64,000 bases of DNA from Halictus rubicundus (GCF_050948215.1 NC_135155.1:11612001-11676000), one strand, 5' to 3'; positions 32,441-46,007 are shown, counted from the first letter of the stretch. The notes: generated by a model from the sequence alone, not told the origin. Program-made: numbers and translations.

Positions 32441-33479
32441 TCCCGTTCCCGCACCCAGGTCTGATCCCCGGGATTTCGACGCGCCTCTCGATTTCCGCTT
32501 CGAACCCTTCATCGGATTCCGAGGATCGAATTCACGATTACCGGGGGCCCCCGGACTATTCTCCCGGCCGAAAAACAAATGGATCCCCGGCGGATTCGCT
32601 CGATCCCCAGATCGAAATCGGCGAGCAACGATCGCTGCCGAAATCCCACGCCTCGGTTTATTTAAATTTCTCCTCGCCCGTTCGCGTCGATTAAGCCTCT
32701 GTTCGACGAGCGATCTCGTCGCCTCGTTGCCTCGTTGCTTGTTCCACGCTAACGCCAGAAGCTTCCTCCTGGAAGATTGTAACGCAACGCGATCCTCGAT
32801 CTCCGACTCACGATCGGTTCGACATCGTGCACAATTATCCGGGAAATTCGATTTCATGGCTCTTTTGTAGCGGGACCAAAGAGGATTTCGTTCTTCGTCG
32901 CCGGTTTATTCCAGATCTCGAGCAGATTATTGCGTTACACGAGGATTCCGATCAGGATTGTTCAGAACGTTGTCACTCTTCCCTACCGTTAGATGATTCG
33001 AAAAGTTCCCGCTGGATTTGGAAATAAATTCGACAAACTGGTAGACTCCTTTCTCGTCTTGAGGTCTTTGAAAAATCGAGCATGAACCTTTGCAATCGTC
33101 CAATAGAAATCGGAGAACCAAACCAAAGAATACCTATAATCATGCAAATAAATTATTTTATTCATAAGAAATTTTTCGTTCTATTTGAAGTGGTATTTTA
33201 TTTGAACCACATGAAATTATACTATTTAAGATAGTATCTTGAATATTTTTTCTCGAAATTTTGCCCAGGTCTGCGTAGAACACACTGCATACCGTCAATT
33301 AAACCACTAAGTGCAGTTCAAATTGTATCGTGTTTAGTTCAATCATCATGTCAATATCATTTTAATCAGAAAAATGCTACAAATAAGTTGGCGAAAGTCT
33401 CATAAAGGTATAATTAATAATAACAAAAGTTTTGTAATTGGATTAGCAGTGGTTCACACCGATATACCCGGCCCGGTAT

Positions 33480-33552
33480 CGGATGACGTGGTATAGGCGA
33501 ACTGACTAATATCGTGTAGCTCCGTTCGGCTTAGATCGAAACTTTACTGTAT
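33480..33552 (-). repeat. Copy of the 146-206 dispersed block
   Basis: In reverse orientation it reads as the block at 146-206 (TAAGCCGAACGGAGCTACAC). Confidence 0.7.
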
Positions 33553-33819
33553 TACGAAGAGCGACACTACCTTTCCTCAATGCGCATCCAGAATTCAGAT
33601 CTCACAATTCTCAGTAAAAAGAAATTGTTTGTACTTTCCTTAAGGAAGCTTTTTCAAATATCTTGCTCGATTTGAAAAATCTTCCTCGAAAATTCCAAAG
33701 TTCAAGGTCGATTGAAGGACAAACATATGAGGGGAACCGCCTGCAGGACATCGACCCCTTGGTATCGTTCAAATTACGTGTAAAATATGTTTTTCGATAT
33801 TCCACAATTGGAAGAGATG

Positions 33820-34200
33820 CAGTGAATTCTCGATGTACACTACCACTCAAAAGTATCCGGACACTCCGCAGGGATATGTCGATGAATCTCGTATTTAATT
33901 TTAGTGCAATATTGGTAAGTTCCACACACGCAATTTCTAATTTAGTACCTTAGATATCGCATAAGACACTAATAAAAATCGACAATAACTTTTATGCAAT
34001 GCTAATACATATTTCGCAAGTGTCCGGATACTTTTGAGCGGTAGTGTACGTCAACGACACGAGTTTTGCCAGCGTCGTGTATCGTCCAGGAGACCTCTCG
34101 AGCTTCGTGGTCGCTCACGGCGTATAGCCCGCGGTAGTGGGGATAATTCCGCGACGTTTATCATCCAGGCCTTGGCGACATATATCGAGAAATCACTGTA
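33820..34200. mobile_element. MITE family 1 interrupted by a Tc1-type MITE
   Basis: The outer ends GCAGTGAATTCTCGATG and ATATATCGAGAAATCACTGT belong to family 1. Positions 33836-34048 hold a complete TA-flanked element of the 16427 type. Removing it restores a normal family 1 sequence. Confidence 0.88.
33836..34048. mobile_element. Tc1/mariner-type MITE nested in MITE family 1
   Basis: The ends CACTACCACTCAAAAGTATC and TCCGGATACTTTTGAGCGGT lie between TA dinucleotides. It matches the 16427-16664 copy but lacks about 25 bp of its interior. Confidence 0.88.
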
Positions 34201-35837
34201 TTAGGTTGTTGGCGAATGCGACACCCTGTGTATCGGTTGTCCGGTAATCAGAGCAGAAACTCATTCGAACAATCCTTTTCACCGTGAAACTTAATTAGTA
34301 CCGGCGCGGACTCGCGGTGATCGATATTAATTCGCGTCAGAGATTTACAGGCTCTGCGGAAATCGTCTTGCGCGCTTCTCGCCGCGGGCTACGCGCGAAA
34401 CAAATTGCGAATTTCCACAATTGAATCGGGGCCGAGTGTCGCGCCGCGTTTTATCCGGCGTGAAAATTGCGGACGCGAAACACACATTCGCGAATAAAAT
34501 GGCGAGCGTGTCGCGGCAGGGGTAAAATGCGTTCAAAAACGACTGCTTGCGTTTTCCGTTGTATAATTTAAGGGTGGTGACCAATTTGGGGCTGGCAAAT
34601 GGCGCGCGAAGAGGAAGAGGGAGTCGATCATTCGCGAACAATGGCACTCTATGGATGTTATCCCGCTGGAATAGGAGGAAAATAGCTCGATGCTCCCGAA
34701 ACTGTTGGTCCGGTTACACGCTGTTACCCTCGCGGACACCGCCGCCCAACTCCTCTTAAACTCCCATCGTGTGTGCGCGGTGCGCGCGTGTCTCCCTGTC
34801 AACGAAACTGCCCCGGAAATGTTTTTTTCATTGATGTCGCGCTCCCGTCGACGATTCACACGAGCATCGGTGCACCGATACATCGCGCATCCCCTCCCTC
34901 CCCCATCCGTCGAACAACATTCGAAAAATCAACTTGTATCTTGTCACTTGACGGCAAGCCAACATCTCGACTCTTTGCGAATGTTTTTCAGATTTTTTTC
35001 AGACAAAATTCCGATTCTTTTTAATACAACAATACACGTTTCAGATTGACGAGAGAATTCTTAATACATCGGGTGTTTCGTAGTGCTCGTTACAAAAATA
35101 AAAAAAAAAAAGACCAGATTCTAACGAACCAAAGGTTTGCTTCGAAAACAATCGACCCATTAACCAAGAGCAAGAACGTAAAAAAAGATTCCACTCATCA
35201 GTTTCCGGCTAACTGAAAATCGAAACCGCTTAATCTGGTCCCAGCTGGTCCGCGGTAGGTGAAAATAAATGATCGGGTTCGTTATCGAACGAATCGCCGT
35301 TCCCGCGAATTCGCCCCGCGTAGAGGTCCTTCTATTCCTGAATCTAATTTTGCAAAATCCACTTTGAAGTTCGCGGGAAAGAGTTTTAACAAGCCCGGGA
35401 CGATTGGCCGCTCGTCAACGATTCGCGTGAACAAAGGGGCAGGCTACCGTGCTCTCGCGGATGTTTTCCAACAAGTCGGGAAACGTTTAAAACTTTAATC
35501 GAATGAGAATAACAGCTTTGTTACTTTTCAGGAAACAAACGTAATCCACTTTCGAAACAAATGGTCCGGCTGCGATGAAGAATGGGGTTTTGCACGACAA
35601 TCGCAAGCCGTCGGAACAATGCCGGTACGAAGAATAGTGGGTAAGGAAAATGCCGGAACTACCGATTCTTCTAGATATAAACGACCCCCCCCCCCTCCCC
35701 CCAATGCATGCGTCAAATTCATTCGCTGCAGTTCCTTAAAATATGTCCCATCAGATTCGCGGTAAAACCGTATCGCTTTCCGAGTGCCATCCAGTTCGAT
35801 AGTTACTCTTCATTATCCCCAACAATCGGATTCGACA

Positions 35838-35860
35838 CACACACACACACACACACAGAG
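35838..35860. repeat. (AC)n microsatellite
   Basis: A CA dinucleotide run in intron 1. A poly-C run lies nearby at about 35685-35702. Confidence 0.9.
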
Positions 35861-36149
35861 ATTCTCCCGACGTTCAGTGGATTCTTTTCAGTGTATTTCA
35901 AACAGTTTTCATGTGCTCGCAGGTGCAATGCGACACGAGACTCGCGTTAACCCATTGCACTACGATTTATTTCACGGTTTCAGTGACTGGAACTTTGTTT
36001 TAATTCGTCATTTCCTGAAAAAAGAAGAAAATTTATATCTATTCTGTGCCTATATGTTCTTCAATAGCTGTACATTAAGAACGCCAGAAGAGAATTTTAT
36101 TGTATTTCTGTTTAAAGGAAATCAATAACATATTTCCGAAACAGATTAA

Positions 36150-36330
36150 CAGATTTCTCTATATATGTCGCCAAGGCCTGGACGATAAACGTCGCGGAAT
36201 TATCCCCACTGCCGCGAGGTGTATCCCGCGAAGGTCCTAGAAGCTCGAGAGGCCTCGGACGCCGAGGAGTGTAAACATAACTCGGCTCGGGTATGTCTCC
36301 TTGGACGATAAACGAGGCTGGCTCTGTTCA
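36150..36330. mobile_element. MITE family 1, right end eroded
   Basis: AGATTTCTCTATATATGTCG and GATAAACGTCGCGGAATT are clear. The second arm decays after GGACGATAAACGAGGCTGGC. Confidence 0.7.
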
Positions 36331-38316
36331 GAATCTTCATAAACGAGTATGATTCAGTATTATAGTGCAAGGGGGTTAATTCAGACAGGAAATAGGACGA
36401 TGCAAAATATCATCCGGTGAAAAAGGATCGTACCACTGTAATCTGAGACTCGTTTTCAAGCTCGGAACGTCTAGACTCTGTCGGACCACGGTTTCTCTTG
36501 AAAATGGCGCAGATTGGACCGCGAATCCGCCATAGATTTGAAAATGGAAGCTTCCACAAGTTGATACACGATCTTTTTGGGTTGTGTTATCGAGCTTTGA
36601 GGTGCTCCGCCAAATTTACAGTAAAATATAAAGTAAACCTTTGTAGGACCAAACTTGTCTCCTTTTTATAAAACAGCAAAAAAAAAAAAGAATCGTACGT
36701 CAAGTTTTAGTCTTTGCAAAGCGGAAACTTCGATCTTTGAATCTACGGATAGATTCGGTCACGGAAAAAATGTTCCAACGCTTTTAGAGAGGTTTGTACG
36801 TTAGTTTCTCGGTTGCTATGTCGCGCGCGACCATCTCCAAGGGAAACGAACGGTGTGTAGCTGAAACAGAGGCTCGGGAAGCTTTTCGACAAAATCGCGA
36901 CAGCGCAAGCGTCGACGGTTTTACAAAAGTTGAGGATTTATTGTTGGAATACGCTCCGGAGCCAGTGTATTACATATTTTTTCGAGAGCGCTCGTGCAAT
37001 TTCGTGTCACGGTCGAGTTGCCGCGAATTTCGGGAAAAGTCGAGGCGAGGAAAATTCGAGCGTAGCCTGTCTCGGGACAGAATTAATTTTCGTCGAAGTG
37101 CGACGCAGCTCGAGGAGAGGAGAGGAGAGGAGAGGAGAGACGAGGCGGTTGCGTAGTGGTTACTCGCGGCGCTCTTAGCCGGCTCGTCTTAACTCTCGTG
37201 TGCCCGCTCCAACTCGAAAGTTTAAGGGTCCGCGCCACCGGAGATCCTTCAATTTTCCCACGAGGGACGAGCTCACTCTAAAAACCTTTCTTTCCTGACG
37301 CTGCACACGCCCGAAACCACGCTCGGAAATTCGGAGAACAGAGCGGCGAAATTCTCGCGAGCCGCAGCAATTTCATTTTATCGATTCCCACCGAGAGTTA
37401 CACTTTCCTGTGACGCTGTTACATCTTGTTAACGCTGCACCTATCACCCTCCATCGAACGACCGATGTCACATTTTTTACCCTGCATTCGTTCAAATTAT
37501 ATCCTCGTGCGAATCGATTCCTAAAAAAGGAGAGACACGTTTTTATCTCGTTTAATGAATTACTCCGATTTCACGGAATTTTCGAGGTTGCCAGAGGGAA
37601 AGTGTTAAAATGAAATTCCAAACGATTTCAATTCACGAAAGTCTGCCAAACGAATTTCGCACACGTTCCTTTATAATTGTCAGCATTTAAAATTGATTTT
37701 ATAATGGAAAAGAAAATTCGTCCGAGCCCGGCAAATTGTTTCTCTGGTGAAAATTTATGGGTACAGCCTGTTCCCGGGGAAATGTGCAAAAATCCCGAAA
37801 ATCGGAGGTCCGTAACAAACGATCGATTTACCGTGGAATGCAACGCGTGCTCGAATAAATAAATATATTCGTTAATCCGAAACGCGTCACTTGAACGGGT
37901 GTGGTTGGTCATTTTTTAATCCCACGATGATTCTGGTTACTGATCTTTCTCATCTCGCACTCTGTCGCCCGATTAATCCGAACAGGATTCTTTATGGCTT
38001 TGTTTCTTTCGCGTTTCAGGCGTGTGTATGTACATACAATCGAGACAATCGTCTGGCGTGTGTTACACTGTGCAGGTTTTCCCGTTGGAAATGGGTCAAG
38101 TAAGTTCGCGGAGGTAGTGTATCGGGTAATAATCTGTGAGCCGGCGACTGCTCAGGAAATTAATTTTCTGCTCAAATCTATGGATCCGTAGCTGCCCCCC
38201 TCCCCTCTCCCATTTTCTCTCATGCGCGCGTTTTCTCTTTAACAGAGATTTTTATCCTTATCTCTCGTTCTTCTCCGCGTTAATCGTCTTTAGCTCATGA
38301 AAAATATTTAATCTCG

Positions 38317-38977
38317 TTAACACTAAACCTACCGACACTTCTTGTATACCTGTTCCTACCGTACGTGGTCAAAATGACCCGTCCTTAAAAAAGTTATTAT
38401 TATTATTATATATAGTTTACTTTAAAGTGGTCGCATTAACAGCTAGGTCATTAGCGACCACATGGTTTACAATTGAATACAGAAGAGAAGGTTACGGTTG
38501 ATATTTACATTGTGGTGGGGTACAGCAAAAAACAACGAAACTAGTGCGCGGATAAAAAAAAGTATCGTACGAAAATTGCTGGTCTTTTCACGTACAATAA
38601 GATCCCATAATGAAGACTATAGGTTTCCATTTGAAAAAATAAAGTCGACCTTCAAATGACCTTGAAAACGTCACCAAAATAAGAAAATGATACTGCCCCC
38701 CTCTTTCCCCTTCGAAATCCTTGGACACGTGTTTTACACTTTTTTAATATCTTTCATACTTTTCGAGATATTCGGCTGGAAAGTTTTCGAACGAACACCC
38801 TGTATATTTCTGGGGGGAAAAAAATAAAACGAGAAATAAATATTGAAAAATACATTGTATACATACTGTAAGAAAAGTCGTAAAGATAAATAGCGATGTG
38901 ATAATGTTGCATGTACGAAATTGTACGCAGAAGTTTGAAAAGGTCAATTTGACCGGCCGTGGTAGGTTTAGTGTTAA
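38317..38977. mobile_element. TTAA-flanked element with nested foldback segment
   Basis: Perfect 17-bp inverted ends TTAACACTAAACCTACC, bounded by TTAA, fit a piggyBac-type non-autonomous element. Inside, 38530-38804 is one half of the foldback family seen at 58182-58790, ending AACGAACACCCTGTA. Confidence 0.8.
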
Positions 38978-40916
38978 ACGTTATGATAATTAGCAGCGAT
39001 GATCGTGTTACTTTATTGTTCCCTTGGCGGGATTACAATGGCTGCCAGGGCGCGATATTATTTTAGGCGCGTTCGCGTTGTTCACACTGTTCAAGCATTG
39101 TTCGGAAACGGTTCCTAGGTCCTCCGGACCTATTACAAGATATACAGGGCGAGTCTCTTGAACGCGACGAATTAAAAATTAAAAAAAGAAATTAAAATCA
39201 CATTTTTTCACGTGGCTTTTGAAACATACACATACTTTTCGTTACCTCGAAACAGACATTTGATTGAAATCCGGTAAAAATATCGTATATCCAATTTAAA
39301 AAATTGAAAGGTTATATCTCAAAAAAAAAAGAGGAACGATAAAAAGAAAGCTATTGCATCGTGCGATCTGCTTGGTACCATGCCAAGTTCTCTTTGATAC
39401 GTTTTCTTATTCAGTCAATAATTTACCCATATTTTTCATGACATCGACGTGTTAGAAGACTGTACCACGGCTGAATCAAGGGGATCGCAGCAGGATTACG
39501 GAAGCATATCAACCATTTCATCGAACCAACAAATATTCTAAACATTCCGGAGCAGTCGGAACACACGAATGACTTCGTTTCAAACAGCTCAATTATCCAA
39601 TCCACCACACAGGTCGCAGACGGTGAGTTTCCCAGTCCTCGATTCGGCAACGACGCGTGTCATCGAATTCCGGTCGGTGGAAGTTATCTGCGCGGAACCG
39701 GGTGGTAGGGGGGGGGGAGAAGAAGTGGCCGCAATATGGTTGAATAAGTAATAACTGGTAGAGAGCCAGAGAAGTTCCCGAGGGAAGAAGCTCCTTGGGA
39801 AACGGTGACGCGGATTTTCCGTTGGCCGCGCAGCAGCCAGTCCGACACAGGCGCAACGACGGGACACGTCTGCTGCCGCTGTCATCCCTCCTCGTCTGAA
39901 AACTTTTCAGGAAGAAACCTCGCCGCCCTGCATGCAGGACGACTCTCGCAATTATTCCGACGATCGGTCGTGAACGTTTGTCCGTCACAGCTCTAACTAC
40001 GCGCGACAATGGACGCCACCGGTCCGGTTTGGTTGTCCACCGCAAAATCCTATTTCGTTCCATCCCTTTCGTTCCGCTCTGGTTTCCATTACCCCTTCTA
40101 TCCGAGCGCGACTTTTACGAGCGGCTAAGATAATTTCCATTTCCGCTTCAGTCTTCAGACTTTGTCCCGTATTTGTCCCACCGTTTCGCTCTTCCCCTCG
40201 TCCCTTTCGCTCGCCAAAGAAATCCCTCAACGTTCGATCCCAACAGAATTTCAATCTCCTTGCACCCCTTTTGTGAAACGCAGTCCGCGCACGGGGATGC
40301 GCTTCGACGAATTACGCTGTCCGGCAACGACTTTTCATTTCGTTCTACGTGATACTTTGTGACTCCGATGAGATACTTTATTTTGACAAATTAATCCAAT
40401 TTTCAATTCAAAGAATTCTCACTCCCAGCACTCCCAAGGGAGGGGGCTCCTCCTCGAACCCACAGGTTGGAAACATTTTAATTTCAATTTTTCTTGGGTG
40501 ACAGAAATTCTCAAAAAATTATTTTCTGTCGTTTGTACATTTCAGTTTGACAAACCGAAGTCCCGTTGCTATAGGGGAAAAATTACAGTGCACAGAAGGG
40601 TATAACTAATAGTTCCTACAATAATCCCAGAACTAAGCATTGAATCGCAGAACTGATGTATGCAGTCAGAAGTGAACATTTATTCTGAGAGAGGAGAATT
40701 ATATATCTACTTTCCATTTTATAAATGTACATCTAAATGCATTGTAAAATATTCATAGAGTATTTTTGCAGGACAATTTTGTTAGGAGAAATGAGTAAAG
40801 AAGAGTATGGGTTTGAGGAGCCCCAGGAGTGCTAAGGTTAATTATAGAAGCCAGACGAATGAGTCTTACTCAATAGCTGAGTAATATACTTGAGCAGAGC
40901 CTCCCAAGTACAGCAG

Positions 40917-41080
40917 TACAGTGATTTCTCTGTATACGTCACCAACACCTGTATGGTAAATGTCGCGGAGTTATCCCCACTACGAGGAGTGTAAACATAA
41001 CACGGTTCGGGTATGTGTCCTGGACGATACACGACACTTGCAGGACCCGTGCTGTTGACATATATCGAGGATTCACTGTA
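40917..41080. mobile_element. MITE family 1
   Basis: TACAGTGATTTCTCTGTATA to ATATCGAGGATTCACTGTA, with the inner GCGGAGTTATCCCCACTA. 164 bp. Confidence 0.85.
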
Positions 41081-41789
41081 TATATTATTGTAAAATTATA
41101 CATGCTTCGTTACGTTTAAACAATGCCATGTACGAACGATTCGTTCTGTTTCAATCGTAAAATTGATACGAATGAAGTTTTCCATTGAACGATTCTGTAG
41201 ATTCTCGCGAATGCAGCGGTCTATATTTCTTGCAACATTGCAAACCTTTCGGCGTGTTTAAAAAACCCTTCGCCGAGTTGAATGGCGCGCGCCTAAGCGA
41301 TCGTAAATCGTTCGCGGAGGAAAAGCAAGAATTGGCAACGTGCAAGTTGGTGACCCGCCGGTGAGCAATGAAAAGCAAACGAACGGTTGCATCGATCCGA
41401 GACGGAAAGAAGCTCGTTGCCTGCGGTGGTCACTTTTTTGTCGTCTTATTTCTCATTTGCTAGTAACGCGAACGATCGTATTTTTAATAGATTCCCCTCG
41501 TATCGTTTCATATCCTGTGAGCAACGCACAGAATTTTATTCGAGATTCTTCTCGTATCGTTCCATATTTACAAACGACCTTATTTTGATTTTCTCTCATT
41601 CTGTGCCGTATTTGCGAGGAATCGAAACAATCTTATTTTCGTGCCATCTCATCGCATCCATTTTGTCAACACAGGAAGTTTATTTACATTTCATCCGATC
41701 TCATTTCATTCTTTCGGGTTCGATGAAACGATTCCGAATCGAATAGAATGTTTGTCTGTCCGTTGTATCAATCTTTTACCGGTGAGTCA

Positions 41790-41915
41790 AATCTTTTGCG
41801 AACAAATCAATTTCGCGAATAATTCCTCGTGGATGCATCTTTGCACTCCCAACAATCGGAAATTAAGAATAATAGAACGCGTCGATTTCGACGGGTCCCG
41901 TGAACCCGGTGTGTT
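41790..41915. mobile_element. TTAA element, right half
   Basis: Shares ATTCCTCGTGGATGCATC and the end CCCGTGAACCCGGTGTGTTAA-type sequence with the right part of the 4870-5354 element. Confidence 0.55.
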
Positions 41916-42934
41916 AAATCTCGATAAATAATTCCATCGCCAATTTCTAGGTGACGCGGCGCTGAAAGTGTTAATCATACTCGTTCAGAGGATACCTGAA
42001 CAAAAGAGAAAATCCACCGACATGTATCTCATCGTCCGTCGCGGAATCGCATAAAAATACATTTCGATCAGCTGCCACTCGTCTGACTTCGCGTTACCGA
42101 TCGAACGCGTTAATTGACGTTGATCGACCTCCGGGAAATATTTTCGAGCGCGTGGAGTACGTCGGCCGCGGAAAATATAAAGCTACCCGACGCAACGGGG
42201 AGAATGAGAATATGTTGTTAGATGGTATTATTGGTGGGCATGGTAATGCAAAAATATTTTCCGAGTCGCGGCGTAAGGAGATCCGAGAGGCTTTCAAGAA
42301 AACGTGGAACGCAGTTGCCTTCGGGCGAGCCAGAAGAAATTCGATTTATACACGTCCCGACTGGTGCGCCGCGCCTGGTAAAACGAGCCTCGCAAAATGG
42401 ATGTAAACTGCACGCGATGCAAGTGTTTTCGAATACAAGATAAAGCGTATCTTTCCAAGAACAAGACGAAACGCCGGCGCACGTCGGGAGAACAAGCCGG
42501 TTCCGAAGAACGTCAATTATACTCGGTCAATTTTTCTCCGTTTACAAACTGACCTACCGATTTTTCCCACGAACGCATAAAGTCCACGATGTAATTACTA
42601 TGGAAAAATGGAGTAGATAATAATATTGCTTTATTCAGCCTTACGGCCAAGAATTGGACTCGGTTTACAATAACCTATAATTACTACAAAATAACTATCT
42701 TATCCACGCATTCCTCTCCCCTTCTCTCTCTGACTCACCCATCCCTACCCTGACTACTCTACCTATATTCTGCCTATTCCTATCCTTATTCTGATTATTG
42801 CACCGGAAAAATGGAGTAGATAACATTTGAAATTATAGGAAAATTTCAAAAAATTTCAAACGTCAATATACCACAATTTGTCATCTACTAAAATTGGCAA
42901 GCGAAGAAATAACATTCCACTTGGTTTCCATTTC

Positions 42935-42986
42935 CTGTGATCGATGCAGACAATTTTCATTTTGTGCATAAAGATCCGCAAGTCTA
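42935..42986. mobile_element. MITE family 6, right end only
   Basis: TGTGCATAAAGATCCGCAAG and TCTA match the right end of the copies at 31775 and 48699. Confidence 0.6.
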
Positions 42987-43479
42987 GTTGGAACAAACCC
43001 TGTTCTAGTGTCATTAAATAAATTGTTCTTTATGTGACTTTTACGGACACGCTGGTGGCGGAGGTCACCGAGTGAAATAATAGCAGACGATGAAAACGTT
43101 GAATCAGATCGGCCAGATACGCTGGAAAATGGTTAAGTGGTTCTTTCGTCCTCTCTATCTGCCGGGATCGTTTCCGATCACGGCTGCGAAACTTTTCAAG
43201 AACGCCGACTACACTCGCACCCTGGCTTCAATCTCGGATCGAACCATGCGCGTCGTCTTCGTCGTCGTCTGCGAGAGAACACCGCGGCGCGAGAGGAGGG
43301 GAAACTTTACCGAAGTCGGACCCTCGATCCACATCATAGAGACAATACGTAAACGACAATCGAATCCGCGCTGATCGATGCGACGTTTAAAGTGTCATCG
43401 GGAGGCGAATAGTTTCCGAGAGGTTCGTGAACGATCCTTCATCCAGAAGGCTGCGATTTCTTAGCAATTCAAATGCCTG

Positions 43480-43499
43480 CCCCCCCCCCCCCCTCCCCC
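43480..43499. repeat. Poly-C tract
   Basis: An almost pure run of C, prone to length change and assembly error. Confidence 0.9.
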
Positions 43500-43745
43500 A
43501 CGCGCCTTCTTCGACATTTTCGTTCTGTTCCTGCGATCCGAGATTTCGATGATTAGCGATGTGCCGTTATTTTTAAAAACGTCGTACATACATTGTAAAT
43601 TTAATCGACGGCCAATAATTGAAACGTATATTTGTGTAAACATCGATACAAGCGAAATTATTACATCCAGACAAAATTAACGCGTTCGTTCCCTTAGCTC
43701 CTACAGTTCAAGCGGAACAGAATTCCTGAAGCTAGAAATTCGACG

Positions 43746-44288
43746 TACAGTGATTTCTCTATATATGTCGCCTGGATGATAAACGTCGCGTGATTATTCC
43801 CACTGTCGCGGGGTATACCCCGTATATATACAGGGTGGTTGGTAACTGGCGGTACAAGCGGAAAGGGGGTGATTCTACGCGAAAAAATAAGTCGAAAATA
43901 TAGAATAAAAATTTTTCGTTTTGAGGTTTTGTTTTCGAGAAAATCGAATTTAAAGATCCGTCGGGCTCGCGTGCTTTAGTATGCGCAGGAAGTAGAATTG
44001 GTAGGTCATGAACAGACGCGGCAGACAATTCCTATCGAATAGCATGCGTACTTGCTGCATTTTCAAACTCGATTTTCTCGAGAACGAAGCTTCGGATGAA
44101 AACATTTTATTCTATACTTTCGACTTCTTTTTTCGCGTTGAATCACCCCCTTTCCGCTTGTACCACCAGTTACCAACCACCCTGTACATATACCCCGAAT
44201 GCTTGAAAGGCCTTGGACGGTGAGGAGTGTAACCATAAACACGGCTCCTGGACGATACATGACGTTGGCAAGAGCCGTATTGTTGACG
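43746..44288. mobile_element. MITE family 1 split by a foldback element
   Basis: The left arm starts TACAGTGATTTCTCTATATA at 43746. Family sequence resumes after 44185 (GCTTGAAAGGCCTTGGACGG) and ends at TTGTTGACGTA, where another element begins. The expected final arm is missing. Confidence 0.8.
43831..44184. mobile_element. Foldback element (CAGGGTGGTTGGTAACTGG ends)
   Basis: A 354-bp element whose arms are inverted repeats: left CAGGGTGGTTGGTAACTGG, right CCAGTTACCAACCACCCTG with one change. Long subterminal homology follows (GAAAGGGGGTGATTC, and its reverse complement near 44142-44156). Confidence 0.88.
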
Positions 44289-45420
44289 TACAGGGTGTTC
44301 GCGACAATTTGTACCAGCGTTTTTTTTTTCGTAAAAGGTAAACATTAGAAAAAACCGAAGGGGAGGTGATTGCAGTATATTTTACTAGCAATATGATAGC
44401 GTATCTCAATTTTTTTGAATTTTTAGTATTTTTCTAGAAACAAATGTGACCTTCATTTTTTCAGTCAAATGAGATCAGACATTGAGACGAGTTCGACCAT
44501 GTAGTATACCATGGTCTTCAGGGTCATACAAGAGCAGAAATAAAAGAAATAGATTTAACATTTCGTAATATTGTATTTACTAGTATGTCGTAGTGATAAG
44601 ACTATATCTCGTGTTCAATGTGACCTCCGCTGACTGTGTGAATGTTTATATTTTGAAAGGATAAGCTTATTTCTTTAGTTCCAGTACAGTTGTGCGAAAC
44701 AACCAGGCAATCCGTACGTTATCATTATGTATCGTTATTCTACGCAGGAAAAAGTGGATATGTTAAGTATTTTTTACGAGTGTAATAAAAATAAGAGACA
44801 AAGTAAACTAGTGTGCGAAGAAAGATATCCACAGAGAGTACAACCTAGCGAAATTCAGTTTCTCCATCTGAATAAACGTTTCAATGAAACAGGATCTGTA
44901 GTAGAGTCAAAACTTCAGAGGATCCGTCGAGTCACACTTTCAGAAAACAAACAATTAGAAATACTTCTTCGTTTTCAAGAAGATCCATCTACTTCGATAA
45001 GAAAAGTGGCCAGACTACGTGATATATTTCAATTGCATCAACACATAAAGTTCTACAACTGTACGATTACAAACCTTTCAAATATCACAAAGTACAAAGT
45101 CTCCGGCAATCTGATTATCCACAACTTATTGAATGTTGTCATTGGTTCCTAGCAAATGACACGAACGATTCCAATTTTTATAGAAAAATATTATGGACAG
45201 GTGAATCCAGTTTTGATAATAACATCACGTGTGATCGACATAATGCTCACTGTTGGACGACCGAGAATCCGAAATTGAAAAAACAGACAAATTTCCAAGT
45301 ACAATTCAGAACAAATGTTTGACGTGGAATTATTGATAACATTTTACACAGTTATTTCTATATCAAAACATTTTATAGTTATTGTACAAGTTATCTCGGA
45401 AAATTTGTGTTGCATAGTGT
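44289..45420 (+). mobile_element. Degraded Tc1/mariner-like transposon, inactive
   Basis: It begins CAGGGTGTTCGCGACAATTT directly against the truncated MITE at 44288. It contains a helix-turn-helix type transposase N-terminus (44727-45152) and, in another frame, a piece of the catalytic region. The right end is not clearly recognisable and the limit is approximate. Confidence 0.65.
44727..45322 (+). pseudogene. Transposase pseudogene, Tc1/mariner-like with DUF4817-type N-terminus
   Basis: The first frame (44727-45152) opens MYRYSTQEKVDMLSIFYECN and carries a helix-turn-helix-like region (QPSEIQFLHLNKRFNETGS). From about 45107 to 45322 a second frame shows ILWTGESSF and HNAHCWTTENP. These resemble the E-S-F and N-H-W-ENP catalytic-domain blocks of related insect elements, with Gly in place of the usual Asp. 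The frameshift and early stop leave it non-functional. Family naming is from remembered motifs, not a search. Confidence 0.65.
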
Positions 45421-46007
45421 TGGAAGACTAGCTGTTAATCGGACTTATCAGAGGCGCGAGACGTGTATCGGGTTTTCCGCAAAGGTAGCACCTCGCGCGG
45501 ATAAATCTTGGCCAGGTGGCGAACCGTTGGCGTCTGCGTGGGCGTCGGGGTCGAGGTGTTGGAATTAGGTGCGCCGTTTCACGGTACAACGTCATAAACG
45601 CGAACGCCACAGCGAACGGTCTCGATCGGCGTATAAACGGCTCATAGTCTGGCTTGTACTGGCAATTCAGTGCCCGCCGACTCGGTCTATGGATGATCGA
45701 TCAAAGTGAATTCGTCGATTCGATATTCAGACCCTCCCCTCCGGCCCACCCATGTAAATCCGACAGGATTAAACGAGACGTGCACTTTGAATCGTCACTT
45801 GCGTCCGACACCAATCAACGCCGGCAATTACAGTTTGTTTTCTTTTTTTATGTTACTCGAAATCGTCCTCCAAGTTTTTCGCCAGTGAACCTCTTCACCG
45901 CGTACTCCAATTTTTCACACGACCTTCGTAATAAGAATGATGTCTCGCAGCAGTCTACCTATAGCTATCTCCACTTTTCCATTTTTCTTTCATAATTATT
46001 CCGATTT

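Noticed and set aside
32319..32870. Plus- and minus-strand frames of 147-183 codons in a GC-rich part of intron 1
   Set aside because: Frames are open on both strands through high GC and a 12-bp tandem repeat. There is no signature and no splice context linking them to the Dpr gene.
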